Part shown: one piece after another, positions 8,577 through 16,948 of the stretch
Numbering within the stretch: the first letter of the stretch is position 1
Layout: each line of letters starts with the position of its first letter
Assembly: GCA_964372215.1 (NCBI GenBank)
Contig: CAYJQC010000010.1
Coordinates: 85,151 to 149,150, forward strand
Reading direction: 5' to 3'
DNA length: 64,000 nucleotides
Source of the DNA: DAIMFL01 sp964372215
GTDB taxonomy: Bacteria > Pseudomonadota > Alphaproteobacteria > Dongiales > Dongiaceae
Notes under the pieces: generated by a model
What the model was told of the DNA's origin: nothing
The model's input: only the letters and a program-made list of their open reading frames with translations
Databases searched by the model: none
Translations under genes and position numbers: made by a program

Positions 8577-9488
8577 ATGAACATCGTCGCCTTCCTCGGC
8601 GCCATCGAGATCGGGCTGGTCTTCGGGCTGGTGGCGCTCGGGGTCTATCTGTCGTTCCGGGTGCTGAACTTCCCCGACCTGACCGTCGACGGCAGCTTCC
8701 CGCTGGGCGCGGCAACCGCCGCCACCCTGATCGTCGCCGATGTCGATCCGTTCGTCGCCACGCTGGTCGCCGCGGTCGCCGGGGCCTGCGCCGGCCTCGT
8801 CACCGCCTTCCTCAACCTGCGTTTCAACATCCTGCATCTCCTGGCCAGCATCCTCACGATGATCGCGCTCTACTCGATCAACCTCAGGATCATGGGCAAG
8901 CCCAACGTCGCCATCATCAACGACCCGACCGTGCTGAAGCCGTTCGAGGGGCTGGGCCTCGCCAATCTGTACCTGAAGCCGATCCTGGCCGGGGTGGTGG
9001 CGCTCGCCGCCGCGTTCCTGCTGATCCGCTTCCTCGGTTCCGACTACGGGCTCGCCATGCGCGCGACCGGGGCCAATCCGCGCATGGCGCGCGCCCAGGG
9101 CATCGACACCGCGGCGATGACCTATGTCGGCATGGCCATCAGCAACGCCCTGGTCGGCGTCGCCGGCGCGCTGTTCGCGCAGATGAACGGCTTCGCCGAC
9201 GTCACCATCGGCACCGGCACCATCGTGGTCGGCCTGGCGGCGGTGATCGTCGGCGAGGCGCTGTTCGGCACCAGGAGCGTCGCGGTCTGGGTGATCGGCT
9301 GCGTCGCCGGTTCGGTGATCTACCGGCTGGTGATCGCGCTCGCCCTCAACACCGATGCGCTCGGCCTCTCCAGCTCCGACCTCAACCTGGTGACCGCCGT
9401 GCTGGTGGCGGTCGCCCTGATCCTGCCGGGCGCGCGCAATCCGATCCGCGCGATCCTGGCCGGGCGCAAGGGCGGGCCGGCGCCATGA
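8577..9488 (+). CDS. ABC transporter permease (branched-chain amino acid type)
   Basis: 303 aa with eight or nine hydrophobic segments. It resembles LivH/TrpY-type permeases: LSFRVLNFPDLTVDGSFPLG near the N-terminus and the loop MRATGANPRMARAQGI (around 162-177), which contacts the ATPase. No convincing Shine-Dalgarno sequence precedes the ATG. It overlaps the ATPase gene by four bases (ATGA) and partners the binding protein encoded before the repeat hairpin. Confidence 0.85.
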   Translation: MNIVAFLGAIEIGLVFGLVALGVYLSFRVLNFPDLTVDGSFPLGAATAATLIVADVDPFVATLVAAVAGACAGLVTAFLNLRFNILHLLASILTMIALYSINLRIMGKPNVAIINDPTVLKPFEGLGLANLYLKPILAGVVALAAAFLLIRFLGSDYGLAMRATGANPRMARAQGIDTAAMTYVGMAISNALVGVAGALFAQMNGFADVTIGTGTIVVGLAAVIVGEALFGTRSVAVWVIGCVAGSVIYRLVIALALNTDALGLSSSDLNLVTAVLVAVALILPGARNPIRAILAGRKGGPAP

Positions 9489-10279
9489 TCAAGCTGCGCG
9501 GGATCGAGGTCACCTTCAACCGCGGCACGCCGATGGAGACCAGGGCGCTGCGCGGCATCGACCTCGACATCCCGGCCGGGCAGTTCGTCACCGTCATCGG
9601 CTCCAACGGCGCCGGCAAGTCGACCGTGCTCAACGCGCTGACCGGCGACGTGGCGCTGCAATCCGGCAGCGTGGTGGTGGACGGCATCGACGTGACCCCG
9701 TGGGCTCCGCCACGCCGCGCCGCGCTGCTTGCCCGGGTGTTCCAGGATCCGATGGCCGGCACCTGCGAGGCGCTCACCATCGAGGAGAACCTGGCGCTCG
9801 CCGCGTCGCGCGGGCGCGCCCGCGGCTTGCGGCTCGCGCTCGGCGGCGGCGTGCGCGACGCCTTCCGGAAGCGGCTCGGCGAGCTCGGTCTCGGTCTCGA
9901 AGCGAGACTCGCCGACAAGATGGGGCTGCTCTCGGGCGGCCAGCGCCAAGCTGTGTCGCTGCTGATGGCGACGCTGCGGCCGATGAAGATCCTGCTGCTC
10001 GACGAGCACACCGCGGCGCTCGACCCGAAGACCGCCGAGTTCGTGCTGCGGCTCACCGACCAGATCGTCAGGGCGCAGGGACTGACCACGATGATGGTCA
10101 CCCATTCGATGCGCCAGGCGCTCGATCACGGCCACCGCACCGTCATGCTGCACGAAGGCCGGATCGCTTTCGACATCGCCGGCGAGACCCGCGCCGGGCT
10201 CGACGTGCCCGACCTGCTGGCGCTGTTCTCGCAGGTCCGAGGCGAGGCGCTCGCCGACGACAGCCTGCTGCTCGGCTGA
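9485..10279 (+). CDS. ABC transporter ATP-binding protein
   Basis: 264 aa. Walker A is GSNGAGKS (near 39), Walker B is ILLLDEH and the switch is VTHSM. The ABC signature is LSGGQRQAVSL. It is translationally coupled to the permease by an ATGA overlap and completes the three-gene importer. DEHTAALDPKTAEFV is typical of the TrpZ-like group that pairs with ABC_sub_bind proteins. Confidence 0.87.
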   Translation: MIKLRGIEVTFNRGTPMETRALRGIDLDIPAGQFVTVIGSNGAGKSTVLNALTGDVALQSGSVVVDGIDVTPWAPPRRAALLARVFQDPMAGTCEALTIEENLALAASRGRARGLRLALGGGVRDAFRKRLGELGLGLEARLADKMGLLSGGQRQAVSLLMATLRPMKILLLDEHTAALDPKTAEFVLRLTDQIVRAQGLTTMMVTHSMRQALDHGHRTVMLHEGRIAFDIAGETRAGLDVPDLLALFSQVRGEALADDSLLLG

Positions 10280-10304
10280 CGCAATTGGATTGACCGGGCG
10301 GCCG

Positions 10305-10337
10305 CCCTGCCGTTTCATCCCGGGCTGTCCGGCAGGG
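10305..10337 (+). promoter_or_regulatory. Stem-loop reaching into a ribosome binding site
   Basis: ccctgccg (10305-10312) pairs perfectly with cggcaggg (10330-10337) in the gap between the ABC ATPase and methyltransferase genes. The right arm takes in the first part of the aggggag ribosome site used by the methyltransferase, so the structure could reduce its translation. There is no T run, so it is not a normal terminator. Confidence 0.3.
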
Positions 10338-10347
10338 GAGCAGAATC

Positions 10348-11145
10348 ATGGACGCCAAGGATTACATCGAAGCCAACCGGCAGTCCTGGGACGAGGCGGC
10401 ACCGATCCACGCCAAGGCGAAGCTGGCCGAGCTGATCGAAAACTTCCGCAAGCCCGGCTATTCCTGCCTCGACGAAACCGAGACCGCGATTCTCGAGCGG
10501 ATCGGCGTCAAGGGCAAGGCGGTGGCGCAGCTCTGCTGCAACAACGGCCGCGAGATCCTGAGCGTCAAGAACCTGGGCGCGGCGCGCGCCGTCGGCTTCG
10601 ACCAGGCCGACAAGTTTCTCGACCAGGGCCGCCAGATGGCCGCTGCCGGCGGCATCGACTGCGAGCTGGTGGCGTGCAACGTCTTCGAAATCCCCGCGGC
10701 CTTCGACGGCCAGTTCGACCTGGTCACCGTCACCATCGGCGCGGTCGGCTGGCTGCCCGACATCGGCGGCTTCTTCGCCGTGGTGGCGCGGTTGCTCGAG
10801 CCCGGCGGGCGCCTGTTCATGTACGAACAGCATCCGATCGCCAACATGTTCGAGCCTGGGGACAGCGAGGACTCGCTCAAGCTGCGCTACTCCTATTTCC
10901 GCACCGAGCCGTTCCGCGACGAACAGGGACTCGACTACTGGGGCGGCGAGCGCTACGCCTCGAAGCCGATGTACTGGTTCCCGCACAAGCTGTCGGACGT
11001 GATCGGTGGCTGCCTCGGCAACGGGCTCGCCCTCGAATCCTATGTCGAGTACGACTTCGACATCTCGAATACCTTGGGCGCGCTGGCCGCCAGCGAGATC
11101 CGGCCGCCGCTCTGCTATACCCTGGTGGCCCGCAAGAGCGGCTGA
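10348..11145 (+). CDS. Class I SAM-dependent methyltransferase
   Basis: 265 aa. A methyltransferase fold is indicated by the SAM-binding region VAQLCCNNGREILS (near 54-67, in place of the common DxGxG), the acidic loop VGFDQAD (near 83) and FDLVTVTIGAVGWLPDIGGF, ending with LLEPGGRLFMYE. The middle and C-terminus (YWGGERYASKPMYWFPH) belong to a known but unassigned subfamily. It follows the ABC importer on the same strand, 68 bp away, with an aggggag ribosome site. The substrate cannot be read from the sequence. Confidence 0.8.
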   Translation: MDAKDYIEANRQSWDEAAPIHAKAKLAELIENFRKPGYSCLDETETAILERIGVKGKAVAQLCCNNGREILSVKNLGAARAVGFDQADKFLDQGRQMAAAGGIDCELVACNVFEIPAAFDGQFDLVTVTIGAVGWLPDIGGFFAVVARLLEPGGRLFMYEQHPIANMFEPGDSEDSLKLRYSYFRTEPFRDEQGLDYWGGERYASKPMYWFPHKLSDVIGGCLGNGLALESYVEYDFDISNTLGALAASEIRPPLCYTLVARKSG

Positions 11146-11148
11146 CGG

Positions 11149-11892
11149 TCAGGCGTTCGCGTCGCCGCCGCCGGCGCCGCGGTCCCGCGATTCCGCACTG
11201 GCGGGCACCAGAACCCGCTTCGCCGCTTCGGCAATCCGGGACCAGTGCGCGGCGTCGACCGCGATGCCCTCGGTCAGGGTGCGTTGCAATGTCGCCGCCA
11301 GCGTGTCGGCATCGATCACCCGCGCGCCGTCATCGCGATCCTGGGCCCGGACCGCGCTCGCCGGCCGTTCGAGCACGACCTCGACCGGCGCCGGGTCGAG
11401 GAAGGCGGCAGCCAGATCGATCCCCGTTCCTTCGCCGACGATGCGACAGGCGCCATCGCGCCCGGCGACACAGGTGACCGTCCCGCCGCCCGCGGTCCAG
11501 TTGAGCCGGATGTTCTGACGGCCCGCCGCACGGCGCGCTGCCGGCGGCAGCAGGAACAACGGCCAGCGGCAGGCGGCAAGCCTGACCTCGTGCGCCCCAC
11601 GATCCAGCAGCAGTTCAACGCAATCGATCAGGGTTCCCGTCCAGGCGATCGCGGGGCGGTCCGCCACGTCGAGCACGCCGGAGCCGCCATTCCGGCGCGG
11701 CGGCGCCAGCGGGGCGAAGGCGCCGTCCATGCGATCGAGGGAAGCCGCCAGCATCGCGACGCCGGGCAGGCCGCGCGCCGCCAGCCAGGCGACCGCCTGG
11801 GCGCCGTCGCGATCGATGCCGTTGCCGGCACCGGCGCCTTCGAGCGCCCGCTGGGCGATGCGATAGACCTCGTTCTGCGAAACGCGCATCAT
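11149..11892 (-). CDS. DUF3726 family protein
   Basis: About 247 aa. The N-terminus MMRVSQNEVYRIAQRALEGAG followed by AVAWLAARGLPGV matches DUF3726, a family without known function. The start is uncertain: the double ATG used here leaves a 10-bp gap after the upstream stop, while an ATG seven codons earlier would overlap it. It is the last gene of a minus-strand operon with a 567-aa unknown protein and an M19 dipeptidase-like protein. No signal peptide or membrane segment is seen. It converges on the methyltransferase gene, 3 bp away. Confidence 0.7.
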   Translation of the reverse strand: MMRVSQNEVYRIAQRALEGAGAGNGIDRDGAQAVAWLAARGLPGVAMLAASLDRMDGAFAPLAPPRRNGGSGVLDVADRPAIAWTGTLIDCVELLLDRGAHEVRLAACRWPLFLLPPAARRAAGRQNIRLNWTAGGGTVTCVAGRDGACRIVGEGTGIDLAAAFLDPAPVEVVLERPASAVRAQDRDDGARVIDADTLAATLQRTLTEGIAVDAAHWSRIAEAAKRVLVPASAESRDRGAGGGDANA

Positions 11893-11902
11893 CGCGACCG
11901 GC

Positions 11903-13606
11903 TCAGACCGCAAAGGTCGGAAACAGCCAGTCGTCGGCGTCGGGCCGTCCCAGCTCGGCGATCAGCGGCGCGCCCTGGAACAGCGTGATGCGGGTCCAGC
12001 GATCCGACTTGGGATCGAACTTGCCGGCGCCGAAGATCGACAGCTTGCAGCGCAGCAGGTCGATCGGCCGGCAGCCGGCCCCGATCAGATTGTCGCGGAT
12101 CTCCGCATAGGGCAGATCGGCCAGCCCCTGAACCCGGCGCAGGATGCCGCGCCGCTGCGGGTGCGACAGCAGGAACAGCGCGACCGGTTCGTCCGGTGCG
12201 ACGGCGGCGCGAACGGCCACCGCCTGATGCAGCTCGGCCACCATCGCGCCGATGCCGATCGGCAGTTCCTTGTCGGCGCCGGGTTCGCCGAAGCGTTCGC
12301 CGAGGCGCGGCTCGTCCTTCTCCTCCGAGCGGTACCAGAAGAAGCGGCGCGATGCGTCGCTGTCGTAGCGCTCGGCCAGCGCCCAGTCGTAGCGCCGCTC
12401 GATCAAGGCCTGGAGATCGGCGAGCCGCATCGCCGGGTCGAGATCGTCGCGCTCGTCGACGCCGGTCGACAGCTCGAGATCGTCGACCAGCTCGGGATGG
12501 AGCTCGATCAGCAGGCTTGCCAGCATCTCCTGGGTTTCGAAGCTGAACCGTCCACAAGCGCGCCGGAACAGGAAATCCCAGGGCCGCTGCGCCGTGAGGA
12601 AGGCGGGGTCGCCGAGATCGCGCTGCAGGCCGATCAGCTCGACCCGCAAGGTCTCGATGCGCGCCGCCTGCGTCGCGTCGTCGGTCACCCACTGCTCGGC
12701 ATGGCGGCCCGCCCTGCCGAGCAGCTCGGCGAAGCGCGCGCAGCAGGCCGCCTCCGTGACGTCGGCCGCGCGCACCCGGGCCAGGGCCGTTTCGCGCGCG
12801 GTGATCCAGGCGTTGAGCAGCTTGGGATGGCCGACCAGGAACGGCGCCATGCCGAGGCCGGTGGCATTGCCGACGCCGAGCGCGCGCCGACACGGCGCCG
12901 ACAGCCGGGCCGCAGCGGCATTGCGGCTGCGGGCGACATGCTCGACCAGGTCGAAGCTGAACTGCCGCGCCAGATAGACCGTGAGCATCTCCGCCTGATA
13001 GGGCAGCGCGAACACGCCATGGTGCCAGACCCGGTCGAGATCGGCGATGCCGAACTTGCCATTGCCGTAGACCGCGGTGGTGCGCATGAGGTAGCCGACC
13101 TTCAGCAGCGCGGCGAGATCGGGCTGGCACCCGGCGGCGAGGCTGTCGACCACGTGATCGAACAACCGCACGCTGCGGTTGGCGCGGGAGAGCACCAGCT
13201 CGGCGGCGCTGAACCGACCGGCCTCCTGGAGCGGCAGGGACTGGCGCAGCCGGGCCACCTCGTCGTCGCCGACCGGCCCGGCGACCAGGGCGAAGGCGGC
13301 ATCCCACTTTTCGGCGATCACCCGGTCGGTGCGCTCGTCGGGCGCCAGATAGCTGGAGACGGCGACGAAGCTGAGCGGGCCTGCCGGGGTATCGATGCGA
13401 TAGACGATGACGCCATAGCCGTCCGCGTCGAGATCGGCGCGCGCGACCGAGACCCGCCAGGCCTCGCGGCCCATGCGCCGCAGCAGCGTGCGCGCGAAGG
13501 ACAGCCGGGTCTGGTGGAACGCGCCGATCCGCGCCAGGCGCATCACCTCCTGCGGCCGGCGCATCAGCCGGATGGCGTCGTCGAGCCTTGCAGCGGGAAG
13601 GTTCAT
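11903..13606 (-). CDS. Conserved hypothetical protein, 567 aa, unknown function
   Basis: I do not recognise a named domain. The protein is soluble, rich in Arg and Ala, with no signal peptide. Noticeable stretches are YGVIVYRIDTPAGPLSFVAV (near 77), YGNGKFGIADLDRV and GVGNATGLGMAPFLVGHPKLLNAW in the middle, and KLSIFGAGKFDPKSDRW near the C-terminus. The two GNGKFG/GAGKF segments suggest an internal repeat. The ATG used here has a gaaggtg ribosome site and a 16-bp gap after the M19 gene; a start 13 codons upstream would overlap it. The operon context (M19-like upstream, DUF3726 downstream) suggests a shared pathway. Confidence 0.8.
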   Translation of the reverse strand: MNLPAARLDDAIRLMRRPQEVMRLARIGAFHQTRLSFARTLLRRMGREAWRVSVARADLDADGYGVIVYRIDTPAGPLSFVAVSSYLAPDERTDRVIAEKWDAAFALVAGPVGDDEVARLRQSLPLQEAGRFSAAELVLSRANRSVRLFDHVVDSLAAGCQPDLAALLKVGYLMRTTAVYGNGKFGIADLDRVWHHGVFALPYQAEMLTVYLARQFSFDLVEHVARSRNAAAARLSAPCRRALGVGNATGLGMAPFLVGHPKLLNAWITARETALARVRAADVTEAACCARFAELLGRAGRHAEQWVTDDATQAARIETLRVELIGLQRDLGDPAFLTAQRPWDFLFRRACGRFSFETQEMLASLLIELHPELVDDLELSTGVDERDDLDPAMRLADLQALIERRYDWALAERYDSDASRRFFWYRSEEKDEPRLGERFGEPGADKELPIGIGAMVAELHQAVAVRAAVAPDEPVALFLLSHPQRRGILRRVQGLADLPYAEIRDNLIGAGCRPIDLLRCKLSIFGAGKFDPKSDRWTRITLFQGAPLIAELGRPDADDWLFPTFAV

Positions 13607-13622
13607 GCGCGGCACCTTCGGC

Positions 13623-14621
13623 TCAGGCCTGCGGCCGGAAGGCATCGGCGAAGAAGCGCAGCCAGTTGCCGCCCATCACCTGTGCCACGTCCGCCGCACC
13701 CATGCCGATCTCGCGCAGGCCGGCGGCGATCTCCGGCATCTGCGCCGGGGTCCGGAACCAGGCCGGCTGCGCCGGCCAGTCGGGCTTCGCCGCCGAGCCT
13801 TCGCCGAAGTCGGTCTCGATGGTCCAGCGCCCGCTGCGCATCCAGGCGAGCTCGGCATAGCCCCAGTTGCGGCAGGTATCGCTGCCGATGCCGATACGCT
13901 CGATGCCGATGAGATCGGCGGTGCGCGCGACCATTTCGCAGAACGACTGCGGGGTGCAGTCGCTTCCGCCCCTGAGATGCAGGGGATACAGGCTGAAGCC
14001 CAGCATGCCGCCACGCGCCGCAAGCGCCTTCAGAAGATCGTCGCTCTTGTTGCGCAGCGCGGCATGGAAACTCTTCGGATTGGCGTGGGTGATGGCCACG
14101 GGCCGCGCCGACAGCTCGATCGCCTCGCGGCTGGTGCGCTCGGCCGAATGCGAGAGATCGATGACCATGCCGACCCGGTTCATCTCGGCGATCACCTGCT
14201 TTCCGAAGCGCGAGATTCCGGGATCGTCCGACTCGTAGCAGCCGGCGCCGATCAGGCTCTGGTTGTTGTAGGTGAGCTGCATGATCATCAGTCCGGCCGC
14301 ACGGAACACCGAGACCAGCGACAGGTCGTCCTCGATCGGCGAGCAGTTCTGGGCGCCGAGGATGACCGCGGTGCGCCCCTCCGCCTTGGCGGCCAGGATG
14401 TCCTCGGCAGAGCCTGCCGGCCGGATCAAATCGGCATGCTGGCGGAACCGCTGGTGCCAGGCACCGAGGCGCGACAACGTATCGCGCGCCGTCTCCCAAT
14501 AGGCGACGGTGACGTGCACCGCATCGATGCCGCCGGCGCGCCATTCCTCGAACAGCGCGCGGTCCCAGTTGGAATATTGCAGCGCGTCGATGACAACGCC
14601 GCTGCCCGCAGACTCAGCCAT
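13623..14621 (-). CDS. Membrane dipeptidase-like protein (peptidase M19 family)
   Basis: 332 aa. The TIM-barrel M19 pattern is visible: VVIDALQYSNW at the N-terminus, VILGAQNCSPIED (near 89), VIDLSHSAERT, ITHANPKSFHAALRNKSDD and RIGIGSDTCRN. M19 enzymes normally use two zinc ions held by an N-terminal HxD, a Glu, two His and an Asp. Here the HxD position reads DAL and the Glu position appears to be Gln, while the two later His and the Asp remain. It may thus be a mononuclear or repurposed member. It is the first gene of an operon with the 567-aa unknown and DUF3726. Confidence 0.8.
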   Translation of the reverse strand: MAESAGSGVVIDALQYSNWDRALFEEWRAGGIDAVHVTVAYWETARDTLSRLGAWHQRFRQHADLIRPAGSAEDILAAKAEGRTAVILGAQNCSPIEDDLSLVSVFRAAGLMIMQLTYNNQSLIGAGCYESDDPGISRFGKQVIAEMNRVGMVIDLSHSAERTSREAIELSARPVAITHANPKSFHAALRNKSDDLLKALAARGGMLGFSLYPLHLRGGSDCTPQSFCEMVARTADLIGIERIGIGSDTCRNWGYAELAWMRSGRWTIETDFGEGSAAKPDWPAQPAWFRTPAQMPEIAAGLREIGMGAADVAQVMGGNWLRFFADAFRPQA

Positions 14622-14722
14622 GCCGTGCCCGTCGCCCCTGCTGACGCCTTTCTACCGGGATCGCCAGCATGGCGCGCCGGAAGCTGCAGGCCAACAGGAT
14701 ATCACCGGCGCCCTCACCCGTC

Positions 14723-14841
14723 CTAGAAAGGTTGATAGGTGCCGACGCTCCAGACATGGCCCTCCGGGTCGCGGGCCATCTACTCGCGCGCGCCGTATTC
14801 GGTATCGGCCAGGTCGCGGATGATCTCGCCGGGCGGATGCG
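14723..14841 (-). pseudogene. C-terminal remnant of a VOC/glyoxalase-fold gene
   Basis: On the minus strand the codons read PPGEIIRDLADTEYGARE, then TAG, then MARDPEGHVWSVGTYQPF and a stop. This is the standard C-terminal strand set of a glyoxalase/bleomycin-resistance protein (consensus DxxYGxRExxxxDPEGxxWxxGTY), with a Tyr codon changed to TAG. Nothing of the N-terminal half is left; the HTH regulator gene ends right beside it. Confidence 0.7.
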
Positions 14842-14853
14842 CGCGGCGGCCCG

Positions 14854-15756
14854 TCACGGCGCGTTGTAGCTGACCCGCCCGAGGCCCGAGACGTCGTAGC
14901 CGCCGAGCTCGGCGGCGCGGGCGCGGAACGTCTCGGTGCGCGCGAACTCCAGCAGCTTCTGGAACGGCGGCTCGAAATAGTCGCGCCGGTGCAGCACGAT
15001 GTCGAAGCGCTCGGTGGCGAGCGGCAGGAAATCCAGGCGCAGCTGCCGGGCCACGGCGCGCAGGCCGATCCCGGCCGCGGCCTTGCCCTCGAGGATGGCG
15101 AGCCCGACCTCCTGCCCAGTCATGGCGATCTGCCCGATATAGGCGATCTGCCGGTCGGCGAGCCCGGCCTGCGCCACCAGGTGATCTAACAGCACCCGAG
15201 CACCGGCGCCGGGCTGGCGGCGCACCACCTTGGTCGCGCTGCGGGCCAGGTCGGCGACCCCGCGAATGCCCTGCGAGTTGCCGGCCGGGAGCAGGAGCCC
15301 CTCCTCGCGCCAGGCCCACTCGATCGCGACCACGCCGAGATGCGCGACCGTGGCGGCGATCGCCGCGGCGTTGTAGCTGCCGGTCTCCGGGTCGAGCAGA
15401 TGGATGCCCGCCGCCATCGCCGCGCCGGCGGCCAGGCGGCGCAGCCCGTCCTCGCTGCCGCCGGCCATCAGCGCCAAGCCGGAGCCGGATTCCCGCACCG
15501 CCCAGTCGAGCAGCGGGTCGCGGCTGCCGGCCACCACCGGCGGGGCAGCCGGCGCCTCCGCCGCGACGCTGGCGGTGCTGCCGGCCATCCAGCGGTCGAT
15601 CAGGCCCCTCGGAAACAGCAGCTTGCCGGTCACCCGGGTACAGGGGATGCGGTTGAGGCGCACGAGGTCGTAGACCTTGCGCTCCTTGATCCGCAGGTAC
15701 TCCGCCACCTCGCGGGTGGTCATCATGTCGCTGGCGGGCTTGGTCGGACCGGTCAT
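14854..15756 (-). CDS. HTH (excisionase-type) regulator with periplasmic-binding-like domain
   Basis: 300 aa. Residues 12-58 (TTREVAEYLRIKERKVYDLVR followed by RVTGKLLFPR) form a MerR/excisionase-type helix-turn-helix. From about 75 on is a PBP-like sensor domain (ESGSGLALMAGGSEDGLRRLA; GAGARVLLDHLVAQAG), the kind related to oxyanion or Mo-pterin sensing regulators. It is divergent from moaA across 143 bp and belongs to the Mo/W region, so it may sense molybdate or tungstate. That role is inferred from context only. An alternative start lies at the paired ATGs 11-12 codons in. Confidence 0.8.
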   Translation of the reverse strand: MTGPTKPASDMMTTREVAEYLRIKERKVYDLVRLNRIPCTRVTGKLLFPRGLIDRWMAGSTASVAAEAPAAPPVVAGSRDPLLDWAVRESGSGLALMAGGSEDGLRRLAAGAAMAAGIHLLDPETGSYNAAAIAATVAHLGVVAIEWAWREEGLLLPAGNSQGIRGVADLARSATKVVRRQPGAGARVLLDHLVAQAGLADRQIAYIGQIAMTGQEVGLAILEGKAAAGIGLRAVARQLRLDFLPLATERFDIVLHRRDYFEPPFQKLLEFARTETFRARAAELGGYDVSGLGRVSYNAP

Positions 15757-15762
15757 CGCTTC

Positions 15763-15805
15763 AACTTGGGGAGAGGAGACCCCATATCCCTAGCCAGTTT
15801 GGGGA
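15763..15805. promoter_or_regulatory. Possible operator between the regulator and moaA genes
   Basis: The divergent gap holds two similar units, aacttgggga and agtttgggga, starting 33 bp apart (close to three helical turns). An inverted TGGGG/CCCCA pair lies at 15767-15771 and 15780-15784. This is the natural place for the neighbouring HTH regulator to bind, but the repeats are short. Confidence 0.3.
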
Positions 15806-15899
15806 CGAAACGCCACCGGCGGGTGACTAGAATCCGGGCCGTCGGCGTATCCCGCCGGGCGGGTTGCCGTCCCGGTCGGCCCGCCGGTAGACTGGCCCC

Positions 15900-16913
15900 G
15901 TGGAGAAAGCGCTCGCCAAGATGATCGATCCGTTCGGCCGCCAGATCACCTATCTCCGCGTGTCGGTGACCGACCGCTGCGACTTCCGCTGCGTCTATTG
16001 CATGGCGGAGGACATGACCTTCCTGCCGAAGGCGGAGATCCTGACGCTGGAGGAGCTCGACCGGCTGTGCAGCGCCTTCGTGCGCATGGGCGTGCGCAAG
16101 CTGCGCCTGACCGGCGGCGAGCCGCTGGTGCGCCGCGGCATCATGAACCTGATCGGCAGCCTGTCGCGCCATCTCGACAGCGGCGCGCTCGACGAGCTGA
16201 CCATCACCACCAATGGCAGCCAGCTCGCCAAGCACGCCGCCGAGCTGGCGCGGCTCGGCATCCGCCGCGTCAACGTCTCGATCGACACCCTCGACCCGGA
16301 CAAGTTCGCCAGGATCACCCGCTGGGGCCGCCTGCCCCAGGTGCTCGACGGGGTCGCCGCGGCCAAGGACGCCGGCATCCACGTCAAGCTCAACGCGGTC
16401 GCGCTCAAGGGCGTCAACGACGACGAGTTCGATCGCCTGGTGGAGTGGTGCGGCGCGCAAGGCCACGACCTCACCTTCATCGAGGTGATGCCGATGGGCG
16501 ACATCGGCGAGGTCAGCCGGCTCGACCAGTACATGCCGCTGTCGATGGTGCGGGCCCAGCTCGCCAAGCGCTGGACGCTCGACGAGATCGATTATCGGAC
16601 GGGCGGCCCGGCGCGCTATGTGCGGGTCGCGGAGACCGGCGGGCGGCTCGGCTTCATCACGCCGCTTACCCATAATTTCTGCGAGAGCTGCAACCGGGTG
16701 CGGCTGACCTGCACCGGCATGCTCTACATGTGCCTGGGGCAGAACGACGAGGCCGACCTGCGCGCGCCGCTGCGCCAGAGCGAAGGCGACGAATTGCTCG
16801 AGGCGGCGATCCGCGAGGCGATCACCCGCAAGCCCAAGGGCCACGACTTCGTCATCGACCGCCGCCACCAGGGCCCTGCCGTCGGCCGCCACATGAGCGT
16901 GACCGGCGGCTGA
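15900..16913 (+). CDS. moaA: GTP 3',8-cyclase MoaA
   Basis: 337 aa radical-SAM enzyme that starts molybdopterin synthesis from GTP. The SAM cluster is DRCDFRCVYC (Cys27, 31, 34), followed by LRLTGGEPLVRR. The second 4Fe-4S cluster is FCESCNRVRLTC near 257. The protein ends in the required GG. The frame opens with GTG; an ATG seven codons later (MIDPFGRQ) is an equally sound start. It stands alone here, without moaC, moaD or moaE, divergent from a possible metal-sensing regulator. Confidence 0.93.
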   Translation: MEKALAKMIDPFGRQITYLRVSVTDRCDFRCVYCMAEDMTFLPKAEILTLEELDRLCSAFVRMGVRKLRLTGGEPLVRRGIMNLIGSLSRHLDSGALDELTITTNGSQLAKHAAELARLGIRRVNVSIDTLDPDKFARITRWGRLPQVLDGVAAAKDAGIHVKLNAVALKGVNDDEFDRLVEWCGAQGHDLTFIEVMPMGDIGEVSRLDQYMPLSMVRAQLAKRWTLDEIDYRTGGPARYVRVAETGGRLGFITPLTHNFCESCNRVRLTCTGMLYMCLGQNDEADLRAPLRQSEGDELLEAAIREAITRKPKGHDFVIDRRHQGPAVGRHMSVTGG

Positions 16914-16948
16914 GTTCCGCGGGAGTCTTCGGCCGGCAGCGGAGACGG

